A DNA stretch of 64,000 bases, from contig CAYOEM010000004.1 in assembly GCA_964402975.1 (NCBI GenBank), positions 138,714 through 202,713 of the forward strand. Direction: 5' to 3'. The notes below the pieces were generated by a model. The model saw nothing but the letters and a program-made list of their open reading frames with translations, was not told the DNA's origin and did no database searches. The DNA is from CAMDKS01 sp964402975. GTDB lineage: Bacteria; Bdellovibrionota_B; Oligoflexia; Oligoflexales; RGVZ01. The translations under genes and the position numbers were made by a program. How positions within the stretch are numbered: position 1 is the first letter of the stretch; every line of letters begins with the position of its first letter. Below, one piece after another: positions 1-8,432 of this stretch.

Positions 1-1022
1 TGCGTCTCGTCTTTTATGTAAAGTCCAAGCTCTTTCATTCCTTTAACGACTTCTTTTCGTGCGACGAATCGATCGAGTCCCTTGAAACGGGTCGGGCAAT
101 TATCCGCAATTGTGCCGTCGTCATTCATGATATTAATAAACGGCAGGTTGTGACGCTTACCCATTTCGAAGTCATTAAAATCGTGTGCAGGTGTAATTTT
201 GACACAGCCCGTACCAAAATCAGATGCTACATAGCCGTCTGCAATGATGGGAATCATGCGATCTGTAAATGGTAATTTAACGTGCTTGCCAACGAGATGC
301 TTATAACGCTCGTCATCTGGATTTACCGCCACGGCCGTATCACCGAGCATGGTCTCCGGACGGGTCGTGGCAATCGGGATAAATTCCCCGGCCAGCTCAG
401 CGATGGGATAATTAAAATGCCAAAGGGTGGCATTCATTTCCACGGACTCGATTTCGTCATCACTAATGGCCGTCTTTAACGCAGGGTCCCAATTCACTAG
501 GCGTTGGCCGCGGTAGACGAGTCCTTCCTTATAAAGCTGAACAAAAATCGCCCTGACAGCTTTGCTTAGCTGTGGGTCCATGGTGTATGCCTCACGGTCC
601 CAGTCGCAGGAGAATCCCATGGAGCGAAACTGTTCAGTGATCATTCCACCATATTTATCCTTCCAAGCATGAAGACGTTTGAGCATCTCCTCGCGGCCAA
701 TTTGCTGGCGAGTCTTACCCTCTTCTTTCTCCAGAGACTTTTCGACCATCATTTGGGTCGCAATGCCGGCGTGATCTGTGCCCGGCAGCCATAGGGCATT
801 AAATCCTTTCATTCGCTTCCAGCGCACTAAAATATCTTGGATGGTGTATGTCGTACCGTGGCCCATGTGCAGCTGACTCGTCACGTTGGGTGGCGGCATG
901 AGAATCGTATAGGGCTTCTTCGTGCTATTGGTCGCGGCTTTGAAAAAGCCTCCCTTTAACCAATATTGGTACCAGTGCTTTTCAAAAACCTTTGGATCGT
1001 ACGTGGTTTCCATGTCGGACAT
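1..1022 (-). CDS. valS: Valyl-tRNA synthetase, N-terminal part (3' end outside window)
   Basis: Class I aminoacyl-tRNA synthetase that charges tRNA-Val in the cytoplasm. About 340 codons are present. The Rossmann-fold HIGH motif appears as HMGH at about residues 52-55, after PPPNVTSQL. The start of the CP1 editing domain is visible as IATTRPETMLGDTAVAVNP. The KMSKS loop and anticodon-binding domain lie beyond the window edge. The start ATG at 1022 follows AGAGG at a good distance; a second in-frame ATG lies three codons later. The gene is cut by the window end, not broken. The order of motifs and the family-typical N-terminus leave little doubt about the family. Confidence 0.95.
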   Translation of the reverse strand, partial: MSDMETTYDPKVFEKHWYQYWLKGGFFKAATNSTKKPYTILMPPPNVTSQLHMGHGTTYTIQDILVRWKRMKGFNALWLPGTDHAGIATQMMVEKSLEKEEGKTRQQIGREEMLKRLHAWKDKYGGMITEQFRSMGFSCDWDREAYTMDPQLSKAVRAIFVQLYKEGLVYRGQRLVNWDPALKTAISDDEIESVEMNATLWHFNYPIAELAGEFIPIATTRPETMLGDTAVAVNPDDERYKHLVGKHVKLPFTDRMIPIIADGYVASDFGTGCVKITPAHDFNDFEMGKRHNLPFINIMNDDGTIADNCPTRFKGLDRFVARKEVVKGMKELGLYIKDET

Positions 1023-1054
1023 ACAAAAACCTCTTTTCGAAGCTTGCTCGGTCA

Positions 1055-1107
1055 TTTCAGACGAAAAAAAGGTCCGAAGGCTCAGCCTCACTTGGAGTCG
1101 TCTGAAA
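1055..1107 (-). promoter_or_regulatory. Inverted repeat in the valS leader (possible attenuator)
   Basis: A perfect 10-bp inverted repeat, TTTCAGACGA at 1055-1064 and TCGTCTGAAA at 1098-1107, lies 33 nt upstream of the valS start. Read in the valS direction, a small GC hairpin (GAGGC, three-base loop, GCCTT) sits inside it, followed shortly by CCTTTTTTT. This could be a leader structure or a transcription attenuator. No T-box specifier/antiterminator consensus was recognised, so the role is inference. Confidence 0.4.
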
Positions 1108-1165
1108 CCCTTGTTTGTAACATAATTGTGCTCTGATTGGGAGTAAATTGGCGGGGGTGTTGACC

Positions 1166-1993
1166 CTAACGCTGGCTGGAGGATGCTGATTGCTGGGAGG
1201 CAGACTGCAGGATTAGACGGGCGGTAGAATTGGCATCACACGCCGACCCTGTGCACCCGTATATTTTCTGGATCCTCTGGATGTCGCCTATGGATAAAGA
1301 GCGGTTTGCAAGACCCTCCCCAATCATAATGCTAGGGTTCATGATCGAAGAGCTATCGTAGTCTTCAGGAATGTGCGCTAGACCCAGCCAATGACCCAAT
1401 TCATGAGTGGCAAGGCTCTGCATATCGACGATTTCTCGCTGGTCAATGGGACCTTGTTTTAAAGCGTCTGACATGAAGTAAAGTTCATGGTTGTAGCGAA
1501 TATCTGCGGCGTCGATGGTCTGATAGTAGTTGTTTGGATTATTCCATATTGTTGTCGCCAACACGACACTGCGTTTTCCCGTTTTTCCCCAATTTTTATC
1601 GAAATAGTTGCCGTTGACGCCGTCTTTTAATGATGAATAAAGATCGGGAAAAGAATCACCAGTGACGGCCATGTGTTTCCCGTCATAGCGAAATAGCTTT
1701 TTACCGACAGCAGTCTCCCAGGTCTTCATGGCAGCAAGAAGCAGATTTAGTTGTTGCTCTGACATCGTGGGGTCAGATCTAAAAGGTATAGGAAGACCCT
1801 TCCAGCCGCCCGGCGCATGCAAGCCAAATTCGACTGAATTAGGATCCTCGCTGTTTGCCAGCTGTGTTCCGCTTGGTTTAGAGTGGTCGTCGTGAAGGCT
1901 TGCCTTATACATCTGCGCGCCACAGGCAATAAAGTTTGTGAACGCTGCAACGAGCGCGCCTATGACCAATAAGTACTTAGTGCCTAAGCCCAA
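1166..1993 (-). CDS. Matrixin-like zinc metalloprotease, predicted lipoprotein
   Basis: Predicted secreted zinc protease of the metzincin/matrixin type, 275 aa. The zinc site HELGHWLGLAH is at residues 197-207 (HExxHxxGxxH), followed by a Met-turn SIMNPS near 216-221. The N-terminus is a hydrophobic signal segment ending in FIAC with Cys24, a slightly atypical lipobox, so lipid anchoring is likely but not certain. No cysteine-switch propeptide is recognisable. The C-terminus is Ser/Gln-rich. It lies downstream of alaS on the same strand across a 119-bp gap, so its own promoter is possible. The substrate is unknown. Confidence 0.85.
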   Translation of the reverse strand: MGLGTKYLLVIGALVAAFTNFIACGAQMYKASLHDDHSKPSGTQLANSEDPNSVEFGLHAPGGWKGLPIPFRSDPTMSEQQLNLLLAAMKTWETAVGKKLFRYDGKHMAVTGDSFPDLYSSLKDGVNGNYFDKNWGKTGKRSVVLATTIWNNPNNYYQTIDAADIRYNHELYFMSDALKQGPIDQREIVDMQSLATHELGHWLGLAHIPEDYDSSSIMNPSIMIGEGLANRSLSIGDIQRIQKIYGCTGSACDANSTARLILQSASQQSASSSQR

Positions 1994-2112
1994 AATCGCC
2001 CCCTGATATCAACACTTTATCCACAGCGCGGCCGTCCGACCTGCCCGCGTAAGATGGATTCGGAGCATAAGCTAAGAATGCTGAGCATCTTTAAAAAATT
2101 GATTAATATTAG

Positions 2113-3879
2113 CTACTTAGACTGGGATAAAACCACAGCCTTTATTCTGCGTACACCGCGACTCGAGGCTTCTTCCTTTTGAATTTTAAAGCCACCGAGC
2201 TCTTTTGTATTTTTGACGTGAGGGCCACCGCAAACCTCCGTGGAGAAATCCCCCATGAAATAAACATTAACCCTCTCACCGTAACGATCCTCAAACAAAC
2301 CAATGGCTCCGGCCTGTTTGGCCTCATCAAGGGACATATCTTTTAGATCGATATCAAGCCCTCGCCTAATCTGCTCATTTACCATGTCTTCGACGGCTTT
2401 AACCTGTTCAGTTGTCATTTTATCGGGGTGACTGAAGTCAAAGCGTAGTCTTTCAGGTGTAATATTGCTGCCTTTTTGCGCCACATGAGGACCAAGTACG
2501 CGGCGGAGTGCCTCGTGAAGTAAGTGCGTTGCGGTGTGAAGCTTTGTGCTTTCCTCGGATGTATCGGCAAGTCCACCTTTGAAAAGCTTCTCGCCAGCAG
2601 TCCTACTTTTGGCCTGATGCTCTTCAAAGGCTTTGTTGTAGGTTTCAACATCCACAGTTAGTCCGCGCTCCTTGGCGATTTCTTGAGTGACTTCGAGCGG
2701 AAAACCAAAAGTTTCAAACATGAAAAAAGCTAATTTACCGTCGATCATGTTGCCGTTAATTTTGGTTAGCTCTTTTTCAAAATGCTTCAGACCTTGCCCC
2801 AGGGCCTTGGAGAATTTTTCTTCCTCCTCACGCATCGCACCAACGATACTATTTCGTTTACTCGTCAGCTCAGGATAGTGACCATCGTAGGCTTTCATAA
2901 ACGCATCAACCAGCTGATCGATGTAGTGTGGCTCGACGTGCGCTTTGTTGGCTAACCTGAAAGCTCGACGTAAAACTCGTCTTACGATGTAGCCAGCACC
3001 AATGTTGAGCGGCGCCACGCCATCGGCTATCGCAAACATGGCGGCTTGAATATGATCGACGATGATGCGTTGTTCAGTAACCGGTAACTGTGGCGCCTTT
3101 TGTTTAATGATCGCCATCGCTTCGTCATAAATACTCGATTCATAGACGCTCGTTGATCCACTCAGAATTGAACACACTCTGAGAAGTCCCATCCCAAAGT
3201 CAACGTTTGGCTTTGGCAACTTGATGAAGGTGCCGTCCTGCTTTTTTTCGTATTCCATAAACACGTTGTTGCAGATTTCAACGTATTTTCCGCACTTACA
3301 GGCTGGTGAGCACTCTGGGTTACCCAGCGTGCAATTTGGACGCGTTATGAAAAACGTTTCAGAGTCCGGCCCGCATGGCCCTGCGCCACCGACAGGTCCC
3401 CAGAAGTTGTCCTCAAGACCTAGTTTGAAAATACGTTCCTTCGGTATTCCTAGTTTCAACCAGGCGTTATAACTCACATCATCAAAAGGTATTCCGTTCT
3501 CTCCGGCGAATACCGTGCAGGCAAGTTGCTCAGGTTTGAAGGGGAGTACTTTCGTCAAAAACTCGTGGGTCCAAGTGATTGCTTCTACCTTAAAGTAGTC
3601 ACCTAAACTCCAATTGCCGAGCATTTCAAAGAAGGTGCAGTGCCAGTCGTCGCCGACTTCATCAATGTCTTGAGTGCGGATACACTTCTGAGAATTGACA
3701 AGTCTTTTACCCGATGGATGCGGAGCTCCCATTAAAAATGGCACTAACGGGTGCATCCCAGCCGTTGTGAAAAGAACCGTAGGATCGTTTTCTGGCTGAA
3801 GAGAGCCAGATGGGATCTGTGTGTGAGCCTTCGATTTATAAAATTCAATGTACTTTCGCCGGAGCTCGCTAGCCTTCAT
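2113..3879 (-). CDS. alaS: Alanyl-tRNA synthetase, short form without C-Ala domain
   Basis: Class II synthetase charging tRNA-Ala. At 588 aa it is much shorter than the usual about 870 aa. The catalytic core starts at MKASELRRKYIEFY and includes the GMGLLRV motif-3 region near 229-235. The editing domain is present, with zinc ligands H448/H452 (HTATH) and C550/H554 (CGGPH). Translation stops about 34 residues later, so the DHHA1/C-Ala domain is missing, and the downstream 119 bp cannot encode it. A Cys cluster (C183, C190, C194, C196) forms a likely extra zinc knuckle in the catalytic domain. It lies 21 bp after the FKBP gene, probably in one operon. Function is certain; the short architecture is the odd point. 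Confidence 0.95.
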   Translation of the reverse strand: MKASELRRKYIEFYKSKAHTQIPSGSLQPENDPTVLFTTAGMHPLVPFLMGAPHPSGKRLVNSQKCIRTQDIDEVGDDWHCTFFEMLGNWSLGDYFKVEAITWTHEFLTKVLPFKPEQLACTVFAGENGIPFDDVSYNAWLKLGIPKERIFKLGLEDNFWGPVGGAGPCGPDSETFFITRPNCTLGNPECSPACKCGKYVEICNNVFMEYEKKQDGTFIKLPKPNVDFGMGLLRVCSILSGSTSVYESSIYDEAMAIIKQKAPQLPVTEQRIIVDHIQAAMFAIADGVAPLNIGAGYIVRRVLRRAFRLANKAHVEPHYIDQLVDAFMKAYDGHYPELTSKRNSIVGAMREEEEKFSKALGQGLKHFEKELTKINGNMIDGKLAFFMFETFGFPLEVTQEIAKERGLTVDVETYNKAFEEHQAKSRTAGEKLFKGGLADTSEESTKLHTATHLLHEALRRVLGPHVAQKGSNITPERLRFDFSHPDKMTTEQVKAVEDMVNEQIRRGLDIDLKDMSLDEAKQAGAIGLFEDRYGERVNVYFMGDFSTEVCGGPHVKNTKELGGFKIQKEEASSRGVRRIKAVVLSQSK

Positions 3880-3900
3880 AAAAGTGCCCTTTATCGACCG

Positions 3901-4377
3901 TTATTCGACGCTCAAAAGCTCGACTTCAAATACAAGCGGCGCATTCGGGGGAATCACGCTACCAACACCTTTTTCACCGTATGCCAGGTTTGAGGGGATC
4001 GAGAGTCGTCGACGCTCTCCCACTTTCATGCCGTCAACGCCCTTGTCCCAGCCTGGAATTACTTGTCCTTGACCGAGAGTGAACGTGAAAGGAGCTTTGC
4101 GATTTTCGCTAGAGTCGAAGACTTTTCCATCAGTTAGCGTGCCGGTGTAATGAACCGTAACTTTTTTTCCGGACGCCGCTGCGGCACCAGTGCCTGGTTT
4201 TAGTGTTTCGATTTTAAGTTCGATGAAATCTTGACCGGCCGCCGCACTCGTAGGCGCTGACGAGCTAGACGTATTGGAATCACCAGAGCACTTGGTGCAA
4301 CTTGCCAAGTTGAAGGTTGTTAGAATGAGCGCAAGTGACAGAAGACTGCAACCAAGGGACGACTTAGGGGTAAGCAT
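3901..4377 (-). CDS. FKBP-type peptidyl-prolyl isomerase lipoprotein
   Basis: Predicted periplasmic or membrane-anchored prolyl cis-trans isomerase, 158 aa. A signal peptide ends in the lipobox LASC (Cys27), followed by a Ser/Ala-rich linker. The FKBP domain fills about residues 60-158, with VTVHYTGTL, GKVFDSS, GQVIPGWDKGVDGMKVGE and IPPNAPLVFEVELL, all core FKBP landmarks. It precedes alaS on the same strand with a 21-bp gap. It likely assists folding of exported proteins; specific clients cannot be read from sequence. Confidence 0.9.
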   Translation of the reverse strand: MLTPKSSLGCSLLSLALILTTFNLASCTKCSGDSNTSSSSAPTSAAAGQDFIELKIETLKPGTGAAAASGKKVTVHYTGTLTDGKVFDSSENRKAPFTFTLGQGQVIPGWDKGVDGMKVGERRRLSIPSNLAYGEKGVGSVIPPNAPLVFEVELLSVE

Positions 4378-4498
4378 TTTTTTGCTCCATAACTTGTGAA
4401 ACGTTCATACGATCGGGTTGACTCAAACGGGTGTCCGCCATTTTAGGGACTTCCCCACTAAGATGTCTAGAGGATTGTCTTTGCTGCTATTTTTAAGA

Positions 4499-5449
4499 TT
4501 AAGCCGTGTAGTTCACGATAGCTTTAGCTATTTGATCAAATCCCTTGAGGCTTGCTCGGTCGGGGCTTAGAAGGGCAGGGCAGGTGATATTCACCTCGCT
4601 CAACCATCCTCCGATCATGTCGATGCCAGCAAAAAAGACACCTTTTTTAAGAAGCGTTTCCGCAACCCCCGTGGCCACGTCCATATCCCGTTCAGTCGGT
4701 TGGTAGTCAGCCAAGGTAGAGCCAGCCCTTGTGTTGGCTAAAAATTCACCAGATTTTGGGATTTTGAGACACCAGGCAACGGGCTTTCCGCCAACGGTGA
4801 AGGCTCGAACCTCGCCTTTATGGATGGCTGGGTTGAATTCCTGAACCATTCTGGACTCTTTACCGTTTAGGGTTGCGACATGAAGCCTCTCCAAAAGGCC
4901 CCTTTCGTCGTCAATGTGTTCAATTCCCCGACCCCCGTATAGACCAAGAGGTTTGATCACAATGTTGGAATTACAGCGCTCCTTGGCAAAAGCCATAAGT
5001 TCGTCAGCGTCACTTGATACGATGGCTGGCTTTGTGAAAAGAGGGAAATCTAGAATGCATAACTTTTCATTAATTTCTAGCAGAGCCTTCGGTGAGTTTA
5101 TGACCGGGGTTCGAGTTGCGATGGAGTCCAAAATCCAGAGAGTTGCAATATAATCAAGGTCATACGGCGGTTCTCGTCGCATATGGATGGCCGAAAAATC
5201 TGCCAAAGCTACCCGCTCGTTCTTTGACATCGACATCTCAGAGGTCTTCTTACCAAATTCAACCCGGCGAGCCACGGCGTAGGTGTCTGTCGGATGAAGT
5301 GAGCGCGATAATTCGCGACCGGTGCATATGTAGATTGCTTCGCCTAACTGATAAAGCGCGAACGCCGTCTTAATAGATGTGTCCCAGGCCAGGTTAAGCC
5401 GTTCGACGGGGTCGATAACGAATAGATGACTACCTTGATTTTGTGCCAT
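4499..5449 (-). CDS. gshB: Glutathione synthetase (ATP-grasp)
   Basis: Catalyses ATP-dependent ligation of gamma-glutamylcysteine and glycine to form glutathione. Family landmarks visible are MRREPPYDLDYI, the ATP-grasp lysine region IVIKPLGLYGGRGI, a Gly-rich turn with EVRAFTVGGKPVAW, and the C-terminal SEVNITCPA (usually NVTSPTG). The start at 5449 (MAQNQG) is preferred over 5476 because it matches the family N-terminus and follows AAAGG. About 316 aa, the normal family length. It is transcribed divergently from pgk. No gshA is visible in the window. Confidence 0.9.
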   Translation of the reverse strand: MAQNQGSHLFVIDPVERLNLAWDTSIKTAFALYQLGEAIYICTGRELSRSLHPTDTYAVARRVEFGKKTSEMSMSKNERVALADFSAIHMRREPPYDLDYIATLWILDSIATRTPVINSPKALLEINEKLCILDFPLFTKPAIVSSDADELMAFAKERCNSNIVIKPLGLYGGRGIEHIDDERGLLERLHVATLNGKESRMVQEFNPAIHKGEVRAFTVGGKPVAWCLKIPKSGEFLANTRAGSTLADYQPTERDMDVATGVAETLLKKGVFFAGIDMIGGWLSEVNITCPALLSPDRASLKGFDQIAKAIVNYTA

Positions 5450-5554
5450 ACCCCGGCCTTTGAAAAAGCAATCCACGCCTCAAAAAAATTGATTCGCAAC
5501 TCAAACGTCCATTCGTTATTCTACCACCCATTTTAGAAAATGGAGAACCTCGGC

Positions 5555-6739
5555 ATGCTGCTTCGTAAGTTAGAGGACTTAGACCTCAAAGGAAAAAAAG
5601 TTTTTCTAAGGCTCGATCTTAATGTGCCCGTTAAGAATGGGCAAATTCAGGACGAGACCCGCATCACAGAAGCATTGCCAACCATTCGCTACATTCTCGA
5701 GAGGACTCCAAAGCTCACCATGGCCAGTCATCTCGGACGGCCGAAAAATGGCGGCTCGCCCGCAGATAGCCTTGAACCCGTTGGCCAAAGATTGTCGGAG
5801 CTTCTTGATCGCGAGGTTGTTCTTTACCCTGATTACACGCGTGAGTCGTCGGCCGCTCTTTTAACATCACTGGGTAAAAACCAAGTAATGCTTCTTGAGA
5901 ACCTTCGTTTCAATTCTGGTGAGGAAGCTAACAATCCTGATTTTGCTCACGCCCTCGTTGATGGTTATGATTTCTACGTGAACGACGCTTTTGGGACTTG
6001 CCATAGGGCGCACGCAAGCGTGAGTGCCGCCGCAGAGTTACTTTCCGCCGATCGCCGAGCCGCAGGATATCTCATACAAAAAGAGATCACGGCACTCAGT
6101 GGCATTGTGAGTAAACCGGAAGCTCCATTCACAGTCATCATGGGCGGCAGTAAAGTGAGTGACAAGATTGCCGTCATACTAAATCTCCTCAACAGCTGTA
6201 ACCACATGCTGATCGGAGGTGCAATGGCCTACACGTTCCTCAAATATAAGGGTGTTGACGTTGGCTCGTCTCGTATAGAAGCCGACAAGCTTGATCTAGT
6301 GGATACAATCATGCGAAACGCCGAGGCGCGCAAAGTTCAAATTCACCTGCCCATAGATCACTTGTGTGCCAAGGAGTTCAACGAAAAGGCGGACGCCGTG
6401 CCGGTTAAAGGCCCCATTTCGGCAGGCCTCATGGGTCTTGATATCGGCCTAGAGACGCAGAAAAACTTCGCGCGAGTCATTAGAGAGTCCAAAACAGTTT
6501 TGTGGAATGGACCCATGGGTGTTTTCGAATGGGATAAATTTGCCAAAGGTACCATGGCTATCGCCGAGGCTATGTCTGAAGTTAAAGGAAAGACTGTTGT
6601 TGGTGGCGGTGATTCTGTGTCGGCGGTTCAAAAATCTGGTTTTGCTAGCAAAATGACCCACATCTCAACAGGTGGAGGGGCAAGCTTAGAGTTTTTGGAA
6701 GGTAAAATGCTTCCGGGCATCAAAGTTCTATTAAAGTGA
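5555..6739 (+). CDS. pgk: Phosphoglycerate kinase
   Basis: Glycolytic enzyme making ATP and 3-phosphoglycerate from 1,3-bisphosphoglycerate. It shows RLDLNVP near the N-terminus, MASHLGRP, the RAHASV segment, GGSKVSDK, and the C-terminal GGGDSVSAVQKSG with STGGGASLEFLEG. The ATG at 5555 is chosen because GGAG at 5542-5545 is correctly spaced; an upstream ATG at 5540 adds five residues. A 16-bp hairpin (CCATTTT/AAAATGG, 5528-5543) covers the edge of the ribosome-binding site and may affect initiation. tpiA follows after a short gap, so the two are probably co-transcribed. Confidence 0.97.
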   Translation: MLLRKLEDLDLKGKKVFLRLDLNVPVKNGQIQDETRITEALPTIRYILERTPKLTMASHLGRPKNGGSPADSLEPVGQRLSELLDREVVLYPDYTRESSAALLTSLGKNQVMLLENLRFNSGEEANNPDFAHALVDGYDFYVNDAFGTCHRAHASVSAAAELLSADRRAAGYLIQKEITALSGIVSKPEAPFTVIMGGSKVSDKIAVILNLLNSCNHMLIGGAMAYTFLKYKGVDVGSSRIEADKLDLVDTIMRNAEARKVQIHLPIDHLCAKEFNEKADAVPVKGPISAGLMGLDIGLETQKNFARVIRESKTVLWNGPMGVFEWDKFAKGTMAIAEAMSEVKGKTVVGGGDSVSAVQKSGFASKMTHISTGGGASLEFLEGKMLPGIKVLLK

Positions 6740-6763
6740 GTTTTTGTCGAGAAGGTGACGACC

Positions 6764-7546
6764 GTGGAGCGGAAAAAATTTTTAGCTGGTAATTGGAAGA
6801 TGCATAAAACCCGTCGGGAGGCGTCAGATTTTATTACATCGTTCACAAAGATTCTTTCGGCTGCTGGCGATGTAACAAAGTTAGTTGATGTCGGATTTGG
6901 TGTTTCACCCACCTTGTATGACGCATGCCTGACAAAATCTCAAGGTACAGGCATCAAAATTTTGGCGCAAAATTGTCACTTTGAAGCCCAGGGTGCGTTC
7001 ACCGGCGAAACATCGGTCCCTCAGTTGTTGGACGCCCATCTTCATGGCGCCATCATCGGCCACAGTGAAAGACGACAGTACAATAATGAAACCAACGAGG
7101 CGGTTGGTAAAAAATGGAATGCGCTATCAAAGGCAGGGCTCCTACCGATCGTTTGTGTGGGAGAGACTAAACAGGAGCGCGAAGCCGGTAAAACCTTAGA
7201 TGTTGTGAAGACGCAAATTGACGAAGCCTTGAAGTATGTTTCTGATGAGGCGAGATCAAAAGAATTTGTTATTGCTTATGAACCTGTTTGGGCGATCGGC
7301 ACGGGGCTGACCGCCACGCCTGATCAGGCAGAGGACGTTCACAAAGTGATTAGAGAATTACTATCCAAACATTTTGGTCCGGCTCGTGCTGACGTCCTCA
7401 GAATCCTCTACGGCGGCAGTATGAACCCAGCGAACTGCAAAGAACTGCTATTGAAGCCAAACATCGATGGCGGCCTGATTGGCGGTGCTTCGCTTAAGGC
7501 TGAGGATTTTGCCTCGATGGTCATTACAGCAAAAAATCTCACGTAG
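6764..7546 (+). CDS. tpiA: Triosephosphate isomerase
   Basis: Interconverts dihydroxyacetone phosphate and glyceraldehyde 3-phosphate. The TIM-barrel catalytic residues are in place: Lys in AGNWKMHK, His in IIGHSERR, Glu in AYEPVWAIGTG, and the phosphate-binding YGGSMN and GGLIGGASL. GTG at 6764 is chosen over GTG at 6755 because GAGAAGG ending at 6755 then has normal spacing, and the protein begins close to the usual family start. Length about 260 aa. It follows pgk directly, a common glycolytic pairing. Confidence 0.96.
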   Translation: MERKKFLAGNWKMHKTRREASDFITSFTKILSAAGDVTKLVDVGFGVSPTLYDACLTKSQGTGIKILAQNCHFEAQGAFTGETSVPQLLDAHLHGAIIGHSERRQYNNETNEAVGKKWNALSKAGLLPIVCVGETKQEREAGKTLDVVKTQIDEALKYVSDEARSKEFVIAYEPVWAIGTGLTATPDQAEDVHKVIRELLSKHFGPARADVLRILYGGSMNPANCKELLLKPNIDGGLIGGASLKAEDFASMVITAKNLT

Positions 7547-7615
7547 CTTCGTTAACGACAGTCGGTCGTCTATAATTAATAAGCAGTCGATTGTTTCTGT
7601 AACTTGAGGTGATGC

Positions 7616-8356
7616 ATGGGCATGAGTGCCAAAGCAGTTTTGTTTGTCTCTAAACAAACCATCTCTAACGAAGATGTCAGGGATTTTGCGCGCGACGGAT
7701 TTGATCTGATTGCGCAAAAAAATTTTGAGGACCTGCTGACTTTTGGCGCATCGCGACGTCCTTTTGCGATAATTGTTGATAGTGATGTGTGTGGTGGCCA
7801 GTTGTGTTCCGCAGGAGGTTTGTTATCCAAAATTCAAAAAAAACTGAGCTTACCCCCAGTTTTTTTGATTAATGCCACGGGCGTACAGCGTTTTGAACTT
7901 TTGAAGTCCGATTTGGCTTACGCCATTTTCCCCCTTCAGACAAAACTCTCGGCCGTCTTGTCCGCGATTATTCGCTATGATCGGATGCTCGAAGCGGCCG
8001 GCGCGAAATCCAAAATCAGGTTTGGCGTCTCTATGCCTTGCCTAGTTAAAAAACTCGGAGCCTCGGGACTACTTCAAGGTGAAATTTGTGATTTGAGTCC
8101 GAGCGGCATGAAGGTTCGTGTGAACTCCGAGGAGATTGATTGGCAAACGGGCGATGAAGTGCGCTTTTCATTGAACCAGAAAGTTAGCAACTCCGGACAT
8201 CTTGAAGGTTATGGCCAATTGCGCTGGAGTATAACGGATGAGGTGAAACCTGGTGTAAAAGAAACCAAGTTGGGGTTCGCGTTTAAACAGTTACCTACGG
8301 ATACGCTCAACGCCTTTCTCGATCTACTTAATGAGGCGCGAGTTCAAGCAAATTAA
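7616..8356 (+). CDS. PilZ-like domain protein
   Basis: A 246-aa protein that probably senses or transmits a signal. The N-terminal 120 residues look like a receiver-like alpha/beta fold (AKAVLFVSKQTI ... FAIIVDSD) without the usual acidic pocket being clear. The C-terminal 110 residues resemble PilZ, with DLSPSGMKV matching the second c-di-GMP motif (D/N-x-S-x-x-G); a clean RxxxR is not visible, so ligand binding is uncertain. GAGGTG at 7606-7611 serves either the ATG at 7616 or at 7622. A TATAAT at 7571-7576 with a weak -35 may be its own promoter, separating it from tpiA. Confidence 0.65.
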   Translation: MGMSAKAVLFVSKQTISNEDVRDFARDGFDLIAQKNFEDLLTFGASRRPFAIIVDSDVCGGQLCSAGGLLSKIQKKLSLPPVFLINATGVQRFELLKSDLAYAIFPLQTKLSAVLSAIIRYDRMLEAAGAKSKIRFGVSMPCLVKKLGASGLLQGEICDLSPSGMKVRVNSEEIDWQTGDEVRFSLNQKVSNSGHLEGYGQLRWSITDEVKPGVKETKLGFAFKQLPTDTLNAFLDLLNEARVQAN

Positions 8357-8432
8357 TTCTTCAGAGGTGCTATGGCAATCATTTGCGTTGAGTGATTATT
8401 GGCGAATCTAAGAATGATTGTCGATGACGTCC

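Noticed and set aside
1022..1165. T-box riboswitch for valS
   Set aside because: No specifier loop, AG bulge or TGGN antiterminator sequence could be found.
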